Program-made: the position numbers and the translations under genes
Shown here: positions 1-6,010 of the stretch, in pieces
Layout of the letters: each line of letters opens with the position of its first letter
How positions within the stretch are numbered: the first letter of the stretch is position 1
Notes under the pieces: generated by a model
What the model was told of the DNA's origin: nothing
Databases searched by the model: none
What the model saw: the letters and a program-made list of their open reading frames with translations, nothing else
Source of the DNA: Bacteroidota bacterium
GTDB taxonomy: Bacteria > Bacteroidota > Bacteroidia > Chitinophagales > Chitinophagaceae
Reading direction: 5' to 3'
NCBI GenBank assembly: GCA_023386855.1
Contig: JAEWIW010000122.1
Location: forward strand, 1-7,240
Length of the DNA: 7,240 bases

Positions 1-51
1 GGCAATATGCTTAACGTGGATGGTGGTATCGCCATGTCATTTCCACGATAA
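1..51 (+). CDS. C-terminal end of a short-chain dehydrogenase-type protein (probable rhamnulose-1-P aldolase/lactaldehyde dehydrogenase fusion), partial
   Basis: Only the last 16 codons and the TAA stop are in the window. They read GNMLNVDGGIAMSFPR. The N-V-D-G-G-x-A-M-x-F-P-R ending is typical of the C terminus of short-chain dehydrogenase/reductase domains. It lies 21 nt before an L-rhamnose isomerase gene. In Bacteroidota this position is commonly held by a bifunctional protein with an N-terminal rhamnulose-1-phosphate aldolase domain and a C-terminal SDR domain that oxidises L-lactaldehyde (described as RhaEW in other bacteria). The SDR ending is seen directly; the fusion and its substrate are inferred from context. 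A stand-alone SDR is the main alternative. Confidence 0.7.
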   Translation, partial: GNMLNVDGGIAMSFPR

Positions 52-72
52 TTAACCCTTTAAAAAAAACAT

Positions 73-1347
73 ATGCAAGATATCAGGCAGAAGATCCTCC
101 GGTTGAACGAGGATCAACTTAAACATCACCAGCAGCGTTTTCAGTATGCCAGTTCTGTGATTGAGCAGGCAGAATCCATTATCGATAAACTGGTGAAATT
201 CCAGGTAGCCATTCCCTCATGGGCACTGGGTACAGGTGGAACAAGGTTTGGTCGCTTCCCTTCAGGAGGTGAGCCCGGAAAGCTGGAAGAAAAGATTGAA
301 GATGTAGGATTGCTGCATGCGCTCAATGCATCCAGTGGTGCCATTTCATTACATATTCCCTGGGATATTCCACGCGATGCTGATGCCATAAAATCACTCG
401 CTAAAAGCTATGGACTGGTCTTCGATGCTGTTAATTCAAATACATTCCAGGACCAGGAAGGACAGCAGCATAGTTATAAGTTTGGTTCCATGCAACATAC
501 CAATAAAGCAGTAAGAAGGCAGGCTATAGAACATAATATTGAAGTGATTAATTATGGAAAGGAGCTTGGATCGAAAGCAATAACGGTATGGCTTTCCGAT
601 GGATCAAGTTATCCAGGGCAGCTTAATTTCAGGAAAGCTTTTATGAACGTGCTGGAAAGTTTGCAGGATGTGTATAGCGAATTACCGGCCGACTGGAAAA
701 TGTTTGTAGAGTATAAATGTAATGAGCCCAGTTTTTATTCCATGACCGTAGGCGACTGGGGACAGTCGTACCTTCTATGTTCAAAGCTTGGTCCACAGGC
801 ATCGGTGCTGGTAGATCTTGGACATCATTTACCCAATGCGAATATTGAACAAATAATATCGTTGTTGCTGATGGAAAAAAAACTTGGTGGTTTTCATTTC
901 AATGATTCCAAGTATGGAGATGATGATCTTACTGTAGGTTCAATAAAACCTTACCAGCTTTTTTTAATTTTTAATGAACTGGTGGCAGGTATGGATGAAA
1001 ATGGGATGGATCATGCAAAGGATCTTGGATGGATGATCGATGCTTCGCATAATATCAAGGATCCCCTGGAAGACCTGCTGCAATCAGTAGAAGCGATCAT
1101 GATCGCTTATGCGCAGGCTTTGCTGGTAGATAGAAATAAGCTTGAAGAGGCAAGGCTTAACAATGATACCGTGATGGGGCAGGAGCTTTTACAATCGGCA
1201 TTCAGGACCGATGTAAGGCCATTGGTAGCGGAAGCCAGGCTTCGTGCCGGAGCAGCATTATCGCCACTGGATGTATTCAGGAAACTCAAGATAAGGGAAG
1301 AGCGCATAAAACAAAGAGGTAGTAATTCCATAGCAACGGGATTATAA
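73..1347 (+). CDS. rhaI: L-rhamnose isomerase, RhaI (Pseudomonas stutzeri) type
   Basis: A complete 424-residue TIM-barrel sugar isomerase that converts L-rhamnose to L-rhamnulose in the cytoplasm, the first step of the phosphorylative rhamnose pathway. The metal and catalytic residues known from the P. stutzeri enzyme have clear counterparts: E213 (FVEYK), D248 and H251 (VDLGHH), H275 (GGFHFND), D283 and D285 (YGDDD), and D323 (MIDASHN). The W173-LSDG stretch and the loop W50-ALGTGGTRF are also characteristic. Length fits the family (about 420-430). The ATG at 73 follows an A-rich leader (CTTTAAAAAAAACAT) with no Shine-Dalgarno, usual for Bacteroidota. It sits 21 nt after the SDR stop and 11 nt before the kinase gene, so all three are probably co-transcribed from a promoter upstream of the window. 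Family members can also accept other aldoses, so rhamnose as the true substrate rests partly on the neighbours. Confidence 0.88.
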   Translation: MQDIRQKILRLNEDQLKHHQQRFQYASSVIEQAESIIDKLVKFQVAIPSWALGTGGTRFGRFPSGGEPGKLEEKIEDVGLLHALNASSGAISLHIPWDIPRDADAIKSLAKSYGLVFDAVNSNTFQDQEGQQHSYKFGSMQHTNKAVRRQAIEHNIEVINYGKELGSKAITVWLSDGSSYPGQLNFRKAFMNVLESLQDVYSELPADWKMFVEYKCNEPSFYSMTVGDWGQSYLLCSKLGPQASVLVDLGHHLPNANIEQIISLLLMEKKLGGFHFNDSKYGDDDLTVGSIKPYQLFLIFNELVAGMDENGMDHAKDLGWMIDASHNIKDPLEDLLQSVEAIMIAYAQALLVDRNKLEEARLNNDTVMGQELLQSAFRTDVRPLVAEARLRAGAALSPLDVFRKLKIREERIKQRGSNSIATGL

Positions 1348-1358
1348 ATATTGATCAC

Positions 1359-2624
1359 ATGTTACCGGTAACCTGCATATTCGACGTGGGAAAGACCAAT
1401 AAAAAGGTTTTTCTTTTCGATGATCAATATAAAATTGTTCATGAACGGTCTGTTCAACTACCGGAAACTGTTGATGAAGATGGTTTTCCCTGTGAAGATA
1501 TTTTCCTGTTGACCAACTGGGTCAAAGAAACTTTCAGGAGTATACTGCTCGATAATGATTATACAGTTATAGCAGTGAATGTTTCCGCTTATGGAGCATC
1601 ATTTGTGTTGGTGGATGAAAAAGGAGATCCTGTTGGACCCCTGTACAATTATTTAAAACCATACCCTGTTGACTTACAGGATGCCTTCTACCTTAAGTAT
1701 GGTGGCCGTGAAAATTTTGCCGTGGATACCAGTTCTCCATGTCTTGGTAACCTGAATTCCGGTTTGCAGTTGTACAGGGTTAAAAATTGCCTGCCTTCCA
1801 TGTGGGCAAAGACCAGGTATGCTTTACATCTTCCCCAATACATAGCTTCGCTTATATCAGGGAATTTTCATGCTGAAATGACCAGCATCGGTTGTCATAC
1901 GGCTTTATGGAACTTCCGCTGTGAGGATTACCACGATTGGGTTTATGAAGAAGGTATTCATAGTCGCTTTCCCGCTATTGTCATGGCTGATCATAAGATC
2001 AAAGTAAAAGGTATGGTTGCCGGTCCAGGACTGCACGATAGTTCTGCTGCACTTATTCCTTACTTAAGTTGTTTTAAGGAACCGTTTATGCTGCTATCAA
2101 CGGGAACATGGAATATAAGCCTGAATCCTTTTAATCATTATCCACTCACGGGTAAAGAACTGGAACAGGATTGCCTGTGTTATTACCGCCATGATGGTTT
2201 GCCTGTTAAGGCATCGCGTTTATTTGCAGGAAATGAACATGAACTTGAAATAAAGAAACTTTGCGATAAGTATGAAGTTGATCCAGGATATTTTTCCCGG
2301 TTAGACTATGAGCCAGCTTATACCTCTTCCGACAAAGTGCCGGACAGGGAATATCATCTTTTTATGAAAGGATTAGTTGATCGGCAGGTAAGAGCCGCTA
2401 ATCTTGTTTTGCAAAATGATGATGTGAAAACAATTTATGTTGATGGAGGTTTTGCCCGCAATAAAGTATTTATGCATTTGTTTGCATCGGCTTACCCTGG
2501 AATGAAAGTGTATGCGGCTATCATTGGACAGGCCAGTGCCATAGGCGCAGCCATGATGATGAATGATCCCGCGGTGATTCAACCCGGTCGATGGATGGAG
2601 ACCCAGTGTTATTCGAATGCTTAG
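1359..2624 (+). CDS. rhaB: FGGY-family carbohydrate kinase, probable L-rhamnulokinase
   Basis: A complete 421-residue sugar kinase that should phosphorylate L-rhamnulose to L-rhamnulose 1-phosphate with ATP. The two-domain FGGY/actin-like fold is recognisable from its motifs: the N-terminal phosphate-1 motif FDVGKTNKK (8-16, in place of the commoner DxGTT), the catalytic-base region GPGLHDSSAA with D227, the phosphate-2 motif LLSTGTWNISLNPF (245-258), and the C-terminal adenosine motif YVDGGFARNKVFM (360-372). It is about 65 residues shorter than E. coli RhaB but intact at both ends. The ATG at 1359 lies 11 nt after the rhaI stop, and the second codon onward forms a perfect 12-bp palindrome (separate entry). 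Substrate is inferred from the adjoining rhamnose isomerase and SDR; fuculose or xylulose kinase activity cannot be excluded from sequence alone. No rhamnose transporter or AraC-type regulator follows in this window. Confidence 0.82.
   Translation: MLPVTCIFDVGKTNKKVFLFDDQYKIVHERSVQLPETVDEDGFPCEDIFLLTNWVKETFRSILLDNDYTVIAVNVSAYGASFVLVDEKGDPVGPLYNYLKPYPVDLQDAFYLKYGGRENFAVDTSSPCLGNLNSGLQLYRVKNCLPSMWAKTRYALHLPQYIASLISGNFHAEMTSIGCHTALWNFRCEDYHDWVYEEGIHSRFPAIVMADHKIKVKGMVAGPGLHDSSAALIPYLSCFKEPFMLLSTGTWNISLNPFNHYPLTGKELEQDCLCYYRHDGLPVKASRLFAGNEHELEIKKLCDKYEVDPGYFSRLDYEPAYTSSDKVPDREYHLFMKGLVDRQVRAANLVLQNDDVKTIYVDGGFARNKVFMHLFASAYPGMKVYAAIIGQASAIGAAMMMNDPAVIQPGRWMETQCYSNA
1361..1372. repeat. 12-bp perfect palindrome across the rhaB start codon
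   Basis: GTTACCGGTAAC begins on the G of the ATG and is exactly self-complementary. It could fold at the start codon in mRNA or be a chance result of codons 2-4 (Leu-Pro-Val). Its half-sites GTTACC/GGTAAC are the same as those of the palindrome at 3064-3077, in the opposite order. No function is established. Confidence 0.3.
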
Positions 2625-2640
2625 TGTGCGGTTTTTTATT

Positions 2641-2655
2641 GAATAATTTTTATTC
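2641..2655. terminator. AT-only inverted repeat between two convergent genes, possible weak bidirectional terminator
   Basis: GAATAA-TTT-TTATTC has 6-bp perfect arms and a 3-nt loop. It sits in the 25-nt gap between the kinase stop (2622-2624) and the stop of the oppositely oriented gene (TAA at 2650-2652), and overlaps the last codons of the latter. A T-run (2632-2637) precedes it on the + strand. The stem holds only two G:C pairs' worth of strength at its base, so an intrinsic terminator is plausible by position but weak. Confidence 0.25.
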
Positions 2656-2970
2656 GTGGCTTGCGATCAATTCTTCCAGTGTGCAGTCGATTTTGAAAAA
2701 ATAACGATCAAAGGAGGTGGAAGCGGGAACTTTAAGGTAAACATTGAAGGGGTGTAGATGTTGTCGTTCAAATTCAAATATCCTGAAAGTGTAGGTATTC
2801 CCCTGGATGAAACCCACGCCGTTTTCCTGCATGCCCCAGATAATGGGAAGGGATGAATCAAGGATGGTGGCAACCAGGCGCTTATACATGCCTGCATTGA
2901 GATACAGGATACTGATATGAAATTCTATTTCATGGCCAAGAGCATTCTTTGCCTTCACAGGTATAGTCAT
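2650..2970 (-). CDS. hypothetical protein, 106 aa
   Basis: I do not recognise this protein. The frame is open back to a TTG at 2985, but that TTG lies inside a strong promoter box (2983-2990), so the ATG at 2970 (MTIPVKAKNALG...) is the better start. The product would be 106 residues, with no signal peptide and no membrane segment. Alternating hydrophobic and polar residues (IEFHISILYL, TYTFRIFEF, FNVYLKV) suggest a small beta-rich cytoplasmic domain ending in a short acidic helix (CTLEELIASHE). Coding bias matches its neighbours. It converges with the rhamnulokinase gene (25-nt gap) and is separated from the next - strand gene by 262 nt of repeats, so it is probably a single-gene unit unconnected with rhamnose use. 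Existence as a gene is supported by promoter position and codon use only. Confidence 0.6.
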   Translation of the reverse strand: MTIPVKAKNALGHEIEFHISILYLNAGMYKRLVATILDSSLPIIWGMQENGVGFIQGNTYTFRIFEFERQHLHPFNVYLKVPASTSFDRYFFKIDCTLEELIASHE

Positions 2971-2982
2971 AGGTGGAAGTTT

Positions 2983-2990
2983 CAAAGGTA
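2983..2990 (-). promoter_or_regulatory. Bacteroidota-type -7 promoter box for the 2650-2970 gene
   Basis: On the - strand this reads TACCTTTG, a full match to the TAnnTTTG -7 consensus of Bacteroidota sigma factor promoters. About 18 nt further upstream is a T-rich stretch (TTTT within GGGTTTTATA) in place of the -33 TTTG, a one-base mismatch. The ATG at 2970 lies 12 nt beyond the box, so the transcript would have a very short leader or be almost leaderless. The box overlaps the alternative TTG start at 2985, which argues against that start. Confidence 0.6.
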
Positions 2991-3063
2991 TAAGGTTGTT
3001 ACAAATATAAAACCCATGAAGTTATCGAGACTGAAAAGGCGGTTATGAAGACAGCGTTGGTAT

Positions 3064-3077
3064 CGGTAACGTTACCG
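3064..3077. repeat. 14-bp perfect palindrome, possible operator
   Basis: CGGTAACGTTACCG is an exact palindrome in the spacer, 94 nt upstream of the ATG at 2970. The central AACGTT with a CG at the dyad axis resembles LacI-family operators in general shape, but no such regulator is in the window. It could also be part of a transcribed 3' region of the 3233-3856 gene. Function is unproven. Confidence 0.35.
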
Positions 3078-3110
3078 GCGCAAAACAGGACCGGGGACCG
3101 AGAAAGCCAG

Positions 3111-3131
3111 TGATTAGTGATTAGTGGTTAG
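3111..3131. repeat. Three tandem heptamers (TGATTAG type)
   Basis: TGATTAG, TGATTAG and TGGTTAG lie head to tail without gaps. The same spacer holds a second, longer block of 7-bp units starting 28 nt later with a different consensus. This is non-coding and probably arose by slipped-strand or similar amplification; no function is known to me. Confidence 0.75.
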
Positions 3132-3158
3132 TACGAAAACAGTATGAAAGTGTACTTA

Positions 3159-3230
3159 TTTTGTATTTCGTATTTTGTATTTTGTATTTCAATTCCGTTT
3201 TCCGTATTCCGTATTCCGTTTTCCGTATTC
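3159..3230. repeat. Degenerate 7-bp tandem array (consensus TTYYGTW), about nine units
   Basis: The array has four units of TTTTGTA/TTTCGTA (3159-3186), a broken 6-nt unit TTTCAA (3187-3192), then five units of TTCCGTA/TTCCGTT (3193-3227) and a partial TTC. It stops 2 nt before the TGA stop of the - strand gene at 3233, so it would be transcribed as that gene's 3' untranslated region. The gradual shift from a TTTTGTA to a TTCCGTA type suggests local amplification and divergence. The units are too short and lack spacers, so this is not a CRISPR array. Confidence 0.85.
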
Positions 3231-3232
3231 TA

Positions 3233-3856
3233 TCAATCCCATTTTTCCGCCCACTTGCTCATGATCATGATCCGGTCGGCGGTGAGATAAAGTAGGTCAA
3301 TATCAGTGGGAAGTTTTCCATATCTTTTATTTTCATCATAACCCTCGAAATCGTCTCCAAGGTAAACGACAGGGGCGGTACATTCAGTGATATAATAAGG
3401 ATTCTCATATCCCTTCATGATATAGGTGGGCTTGTCGGCCGGGTTGGCTATGATAAGCCTGGCCACTTCCTCGCCCTGTTTATTCAACACCGAAAAATAT
3501 GACCGGAACCTGAACCAGGTTGTGTTCTTCGATGGGTACTCTTTCATGATTCCATACTGGTAAGTGCTGTCATAAATGAATTTTCTTTGAAGAATGAACA
3601 CGGTATCAATTTTCACCAGGATGGTAAAATCGGCCTGGCATCCAAAACAGCTTTTCGCATTTTTTAATTGCTTTATGGTAGCAGGGAGTAATACATCAAT
3701 TGCCTTGCTAATATCATCCGATTCAGTCCACCTGGCAGGCAACTTCGTAATGGAATAGGTAACTGTTGCCGCCTTCTTTGTTTCATCGATCTGCGCCAGG
3801 AGATTTGTTCCTGCAAAACAAAATAGCATCAAGAGCAGTAGATTTTTAAGGGTCAT
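3233..3856 (-). CDS. secreted hypothetical protein with a CxxC motif, 207 aa
   Basis: I do not recognise the family. The ATG at 3856 opens a clear Sec signal peptide: K4, a hydrophobic run (LLLLMLFCFAG, 6-16), and a likely signal peptidase I site after L-L-A-Q (residue 22), a very common ending in Bacteroidota. C13 is not in a lipobox, so it is unlikely to be a lipoprotein. The mature part (about 185 residues) is predicted to be periplasmic or secreted, without further membrane segments. It carries a C70-F-G-C73 pair and a lone C159. CxxC here could be a disulfide, a metal site or, less likely, a thioredoxin-like redox site; the surrounding sequence is not thioredoxin-like. Aromatic-rich beta-type segments (TTWFRFRSYFSVL, NPYYITECTAPVVYLGDDF) dominate. 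It follows the DUF4130 gene after 123 nt on the same strand and could be co-transcribed or separately driven; two small dyads lie in that gap. Confidence 0.75.
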   Translation of the reverse strand: MTLKNLLLLMLFCFAGTNLLAQIDETKKAATVTYSITKLPARWTESDDISKAIDVLLPATIKQLKNAKSCFGCQADFTILVKIDTVFILQRKFIYDSTYQYGIMKEYPSKNTTWFRFRSYFSVLNKQGEEVARLIIANPADKPTYIMKGYENPYYITECTAPVVYLGDDFEGYDENKRYGKLPTDIDLLYLTADRIMIMSKWAEKWD

Positions 3857-3874
3857 CTCCGAATTATTATTATT

Positions 3875-3913
3875 CTGATAAATCAGGCCATCACATTATG
3901 ACCTGGTACCAGG
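3875..3913. repeat. Two short dyads in the 123-nt gap before the secreted-protein gene
   Basis: CTGAT-AA-ATCAG (3875-3886) and the perfect 12-bp palindrome CCTGGTACCAGG (3902-3913) lie 19 and 46 nt upstream of the ATG at 3856. Either could form a hairpin in the leader or bind a regulator. No full TAnnTTTG box is present in the gap; the best candidate is TATTTTTA on the - strand just beyond the second dyad. Evidence is positional only. Confidence 0.3.
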
Positions 3914-3979
3914 ATAAAAATAGTAGAAAGCTTTTTACAGGCAAGCGATCGGGGAATATTAACAGTTATCTTAACGGCA

Positions 3980-4753
3980 TCAGGTTCCCGGGGCTTGTTT
4001 TTCAGTGAGCCAACGCCAGTACCGCCTGGGCATATGTTGTATATGAAGCTTCGTGTTTTTCCTTGCGTCTATATTGGTATGCCTGAAATATTGTCGCCAG
4101 AGATCCTGGTAAAGCATTTCCTTTTCATCATAAATGGTTGCGATATATGTTCCATTGCTGGTATGTTCTTCAAAACAAACCGTGATGGTTTCTACTTTTT
4201 CAAGGTCATAATAAAGGCCATATTTTCTTTTGGCATCATAGATCAACCATCGTTGATCCGCATATCTTTTCCTGAAATGATCATTGATCAATGGAAGTAC
4301 ATCATAATCAGGCTCGCATAAGGCATAATAGATCCCGTCGCCGGTTAACTGGAAACGGATAAAGGCTTCCATACGGTGTTTTTCACGGTAAACTTTCCTG
4401 GCAACATCCTTGATTTTTATAATGGCAGGATCACTCAGGTTTTGGTAAATTCCATGCTTGCCCAGGAAAATCATCCTGCAATAATCGAAAAGAATATTTT
4501 CCAGGCCCGGCAACCCGGATAGGAATGCCATGTAAAATTGTTTCATGGCAGTGATCGATATACGCTTTTCCAAACCACTTAATACCCTTGCGGCTTTTTT
4601 GTCATCAGTTGCAATATGATGAACAGTTCCGTACAAACCCGGCTGCAGCTTAATCGCGGTTTGAATATCTACCATTGTATAGCCGTATTCATAGGCATAA
4701 AAAATAGCTGAAAGAAATCCATCAAACTGTCCATCGTACAACAATATCTCCAT
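3980..4753 (-). CDS. DUF4130 / TIGR03915-family SAM-linked probable DNA metabolism protein, free-standing form
   Basis: A complete 257-residue member of the family annotated as the partner of a radical SAM DNA modification/repair protein. Family landmarks are visible in order: YDGQFDGFLSAIFYAYE (6-22), the basic helix region RKVYREKHRMEAFIRF (119-134), the PDYDVLPLINDHFRKRY stretch (148-164) followed by W169-LIYDAKRKYGLYYD, and the C-terminal LWRQYFRHTNIDARKN plus QHMPRRYWRWL (239-249). In many bacteria this domain is fused to a UdgX-type uracil-DNA glycosylase; here the protein ends about 8 residues after the MPRRYWRWL motif, so no glycosylase domain is attached. Its ATG overlaps the TGA of the radical SAM gene by one base (TGATG), so the two are translationally coupled. 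The many basic and aromatic residues fit nucleic-acid contact, but the biochemical activity is not known to me. Confidence 0.88.
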   Translation of the reverse strand: MEILLYDGQFDGFLSAIFYAYEYGYTMVDIQTAIKLQPGLYGTVHHIATDDKKAARVLSGLEKRISITAMKQFYMAFLSGLPGLENILFDYCRMIFLGKHGIYQNLSDPAIIKIKDVARKVYREKHRMEAFIRFQLTGDGIYYALCEPDYDVLPLINDHFRKRYADQRWLIYDAKRKYGLYYDLEKVETITVCFEEHTSNGTYIATIYDEKEMLYQDLWRQYFRHTNIDARKNTKLHIQHMPRRYWRWLTEKQAPGT

Positions 4754-6006
4754 CAGAACAATTGAAGTTGTGGTGAGAAATCAGGTTTATATTTACTTGT
4801 TCCCATTGAAAGGATCCTTTGTTTCAACTGGGTGGGAAGAAAATCCTTCCTTTCAAAATCAGGACTATTACAAACAATGAAATGCCTGGCCTTCCTAAGG
4901 GCGATGCCCAGTTTCTTCAGGTGATCCCAGTTGAGTTTGCTGAATTTTCTTGCCGATACAATTTTATTGGCCGAATCAACGCCAATGCCTGGTATGCGAA
5001 GGATCAATTGCAAATCCGCTTTGTTGATATCCACGGGGAAGACCTGCATATTCCTCAATGCCCAACTTAGTTTGGGATCTATGTCCATATCCAGTTGAGG
5101 ATGCATTGGGTTAACGATCTCTGCAACATGGAAGCCATAGAACCGCATGAGCCAGTCGGCCTGGTATAGCCTGTTCTCCCTGATCATTGGCACCGGTGTT
5201 CCAATAGCGGGTAACCTGCTATCGTGGCTTATAGGAACATATCCTGAATAATATACCCGCTTAAGTTGCATTTGCTGGTAAAACTGGTGCGACTGGAACA
5301 GGATCTCCATATCTGATTCAGGTGTGGCTCCAACCACCATCTGTGTACTTTGTCCGGCAGGTGCAAAGAGGGGAGCTTTCTTTATCCTTTTCCTGTCTTC
5401 CCTGTTCTCCCTGATCGTCTCTTTCAAATAATGCATTGGCCTGATCATATCCTTATGATCTTTATCGGGGGCAAGTAATTTAAGGCTTTGGGCTGTAGGC
5501 ATTTCCACATTCACACTTAACCGGTCAGCATATAAACCGGCTTCTTTCAGCAACTCTTCACTGGCACCAGGGATGGCTTTCAAATGAATATACCCGTGGA
5601 AATGATGTTCCTTTCTTAACTTCTTTGCGATCCTTACCAGCCTCTCCATGGTGTAATCGGCATTCTTAAAAATGCCTGAACTCAGGAATAAGCCTTCAAT
5701 ATAATTCCTCCGGTAAAACTGGATAGTGAGGTCAACCACTTCATCTACAGTAAATGCAGCTCTTTTGATATCATTGCTTTTCCTGCTTACACAATAAGCG
5801 CAATCATAAATACAATGATTGGTGAGAAGAATTTTTAGTAATGAAACACAACGACCATCTTCAGTATAGGCATGGCAAATTCCATTGCTGGCATTGCCCA
5901 ATCCCTTGTTTTCATTTTTTCGCTTACTACCACTGGATGCGCAGGATACATCGTATTTCGCCGCATCAGCCAGGATTCCCAGCTTTTCCATCACCCGGTC
6001 CGACAT
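4753..6006 (-). CDS. Putative DNA modification/repair radical SAM protein (TIGR03916 type)
   Basis: A 417-residue radical SAM enzyme from the ATG at 6006. An in-frame TTG two codons upstream (6012) would add Met-Leu, but the ATG is preferred. The cluster motif is C65-xxx-C69-xx-C72 (NHCIYDCAYC), which should hold a [4Fe-4S] cluster that cleaves S-adenosylmethionine. Other family marks are the N-terminal KYDVSCASSG (18-26), C44 and C53, FLSSGIF (107-113), VVGATPESDMEIL (224-236) and YYSGYVPI (252-259). A C-terminal helix-hairpin-helix, LRIPGIGVDSANKI (336-349), is a known DNA-binding element and is the main reason for assigning a nucleic-acid substrate. The stop overlaps the start of the DUF4130 gene, its usual partner. 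The reaction and lesion or base acted on are unknown; distant resemblance to spore photoproduct lyase in logic (radical SAM acting on DNA) is only an analogy. Confidence 0.9.
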   Translation of the reverse strand: MSDRVMEKLGILADAAKYDVSCASSGSKRKNENKGLGNASNGICHAYTEDGRCVSLLKILLTNHCIYDCAYCVSRKSNDIKRAAFTVDEVVDLTIQFYRRNYIEGLFLSSGIFKNADYTMERLVRIAKKLRKEHHFHGYIHLKAIPGASEELLKEAGLYADRLSVNVEMPTAQSLKLLAPDKDHKDMIRPMHYLKETIRENREDRKRIKKAPLFAPAGQSTQMVVGATPESDMEILFQSHQFYQQMQLKRVYYSGYVPISHDSRLPAIGTPVPMIRENRLYQADWLMRFYGFHVAEIVNPMHPQLDMDIDPKLSWALRNMQVFPVDINKADLQLILRIPGIGVDSANKIVSARKFSKLNWDHLKKLGIALRKARHFIVCNSPDFERKDFLPTQLKQRILSMGTSKYKPDFSPQLQLF

Positions 6007-6010
6007 TAGC

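Noticed and set aside
141..389. Open frame of 82 codons on the - strand within rhaI
   Set aside because: It is a shadow of the rhamnose isomerase coding sequence; the + strand frame carries the family motifs.
2971..2985. TTG start at 2985 for the 106-aa protein
   Set aside because: The TTG is part of the TACCTTTG promoter box, so it would not be in the transcript.
3045..3113. Short + strand frame of 22 codons in the repeat-bearing spacer
   Set aside because: It includes the 14-bp palindrome and ends in the first heptamer, has no promoter box and no plausible peptide features.
3159..3230. CRISPR-like repeat block
   Set aside because: The units are 7 bp and contiguous, with no unique spacers and no cas genes nearby; it is a simple tandem array.
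3995..4321. Open frame of 108 codons on the + strand
   Set aside because: It lies wholly antisense to the well-supported DUF4130 gene and has no recognisable protein features.
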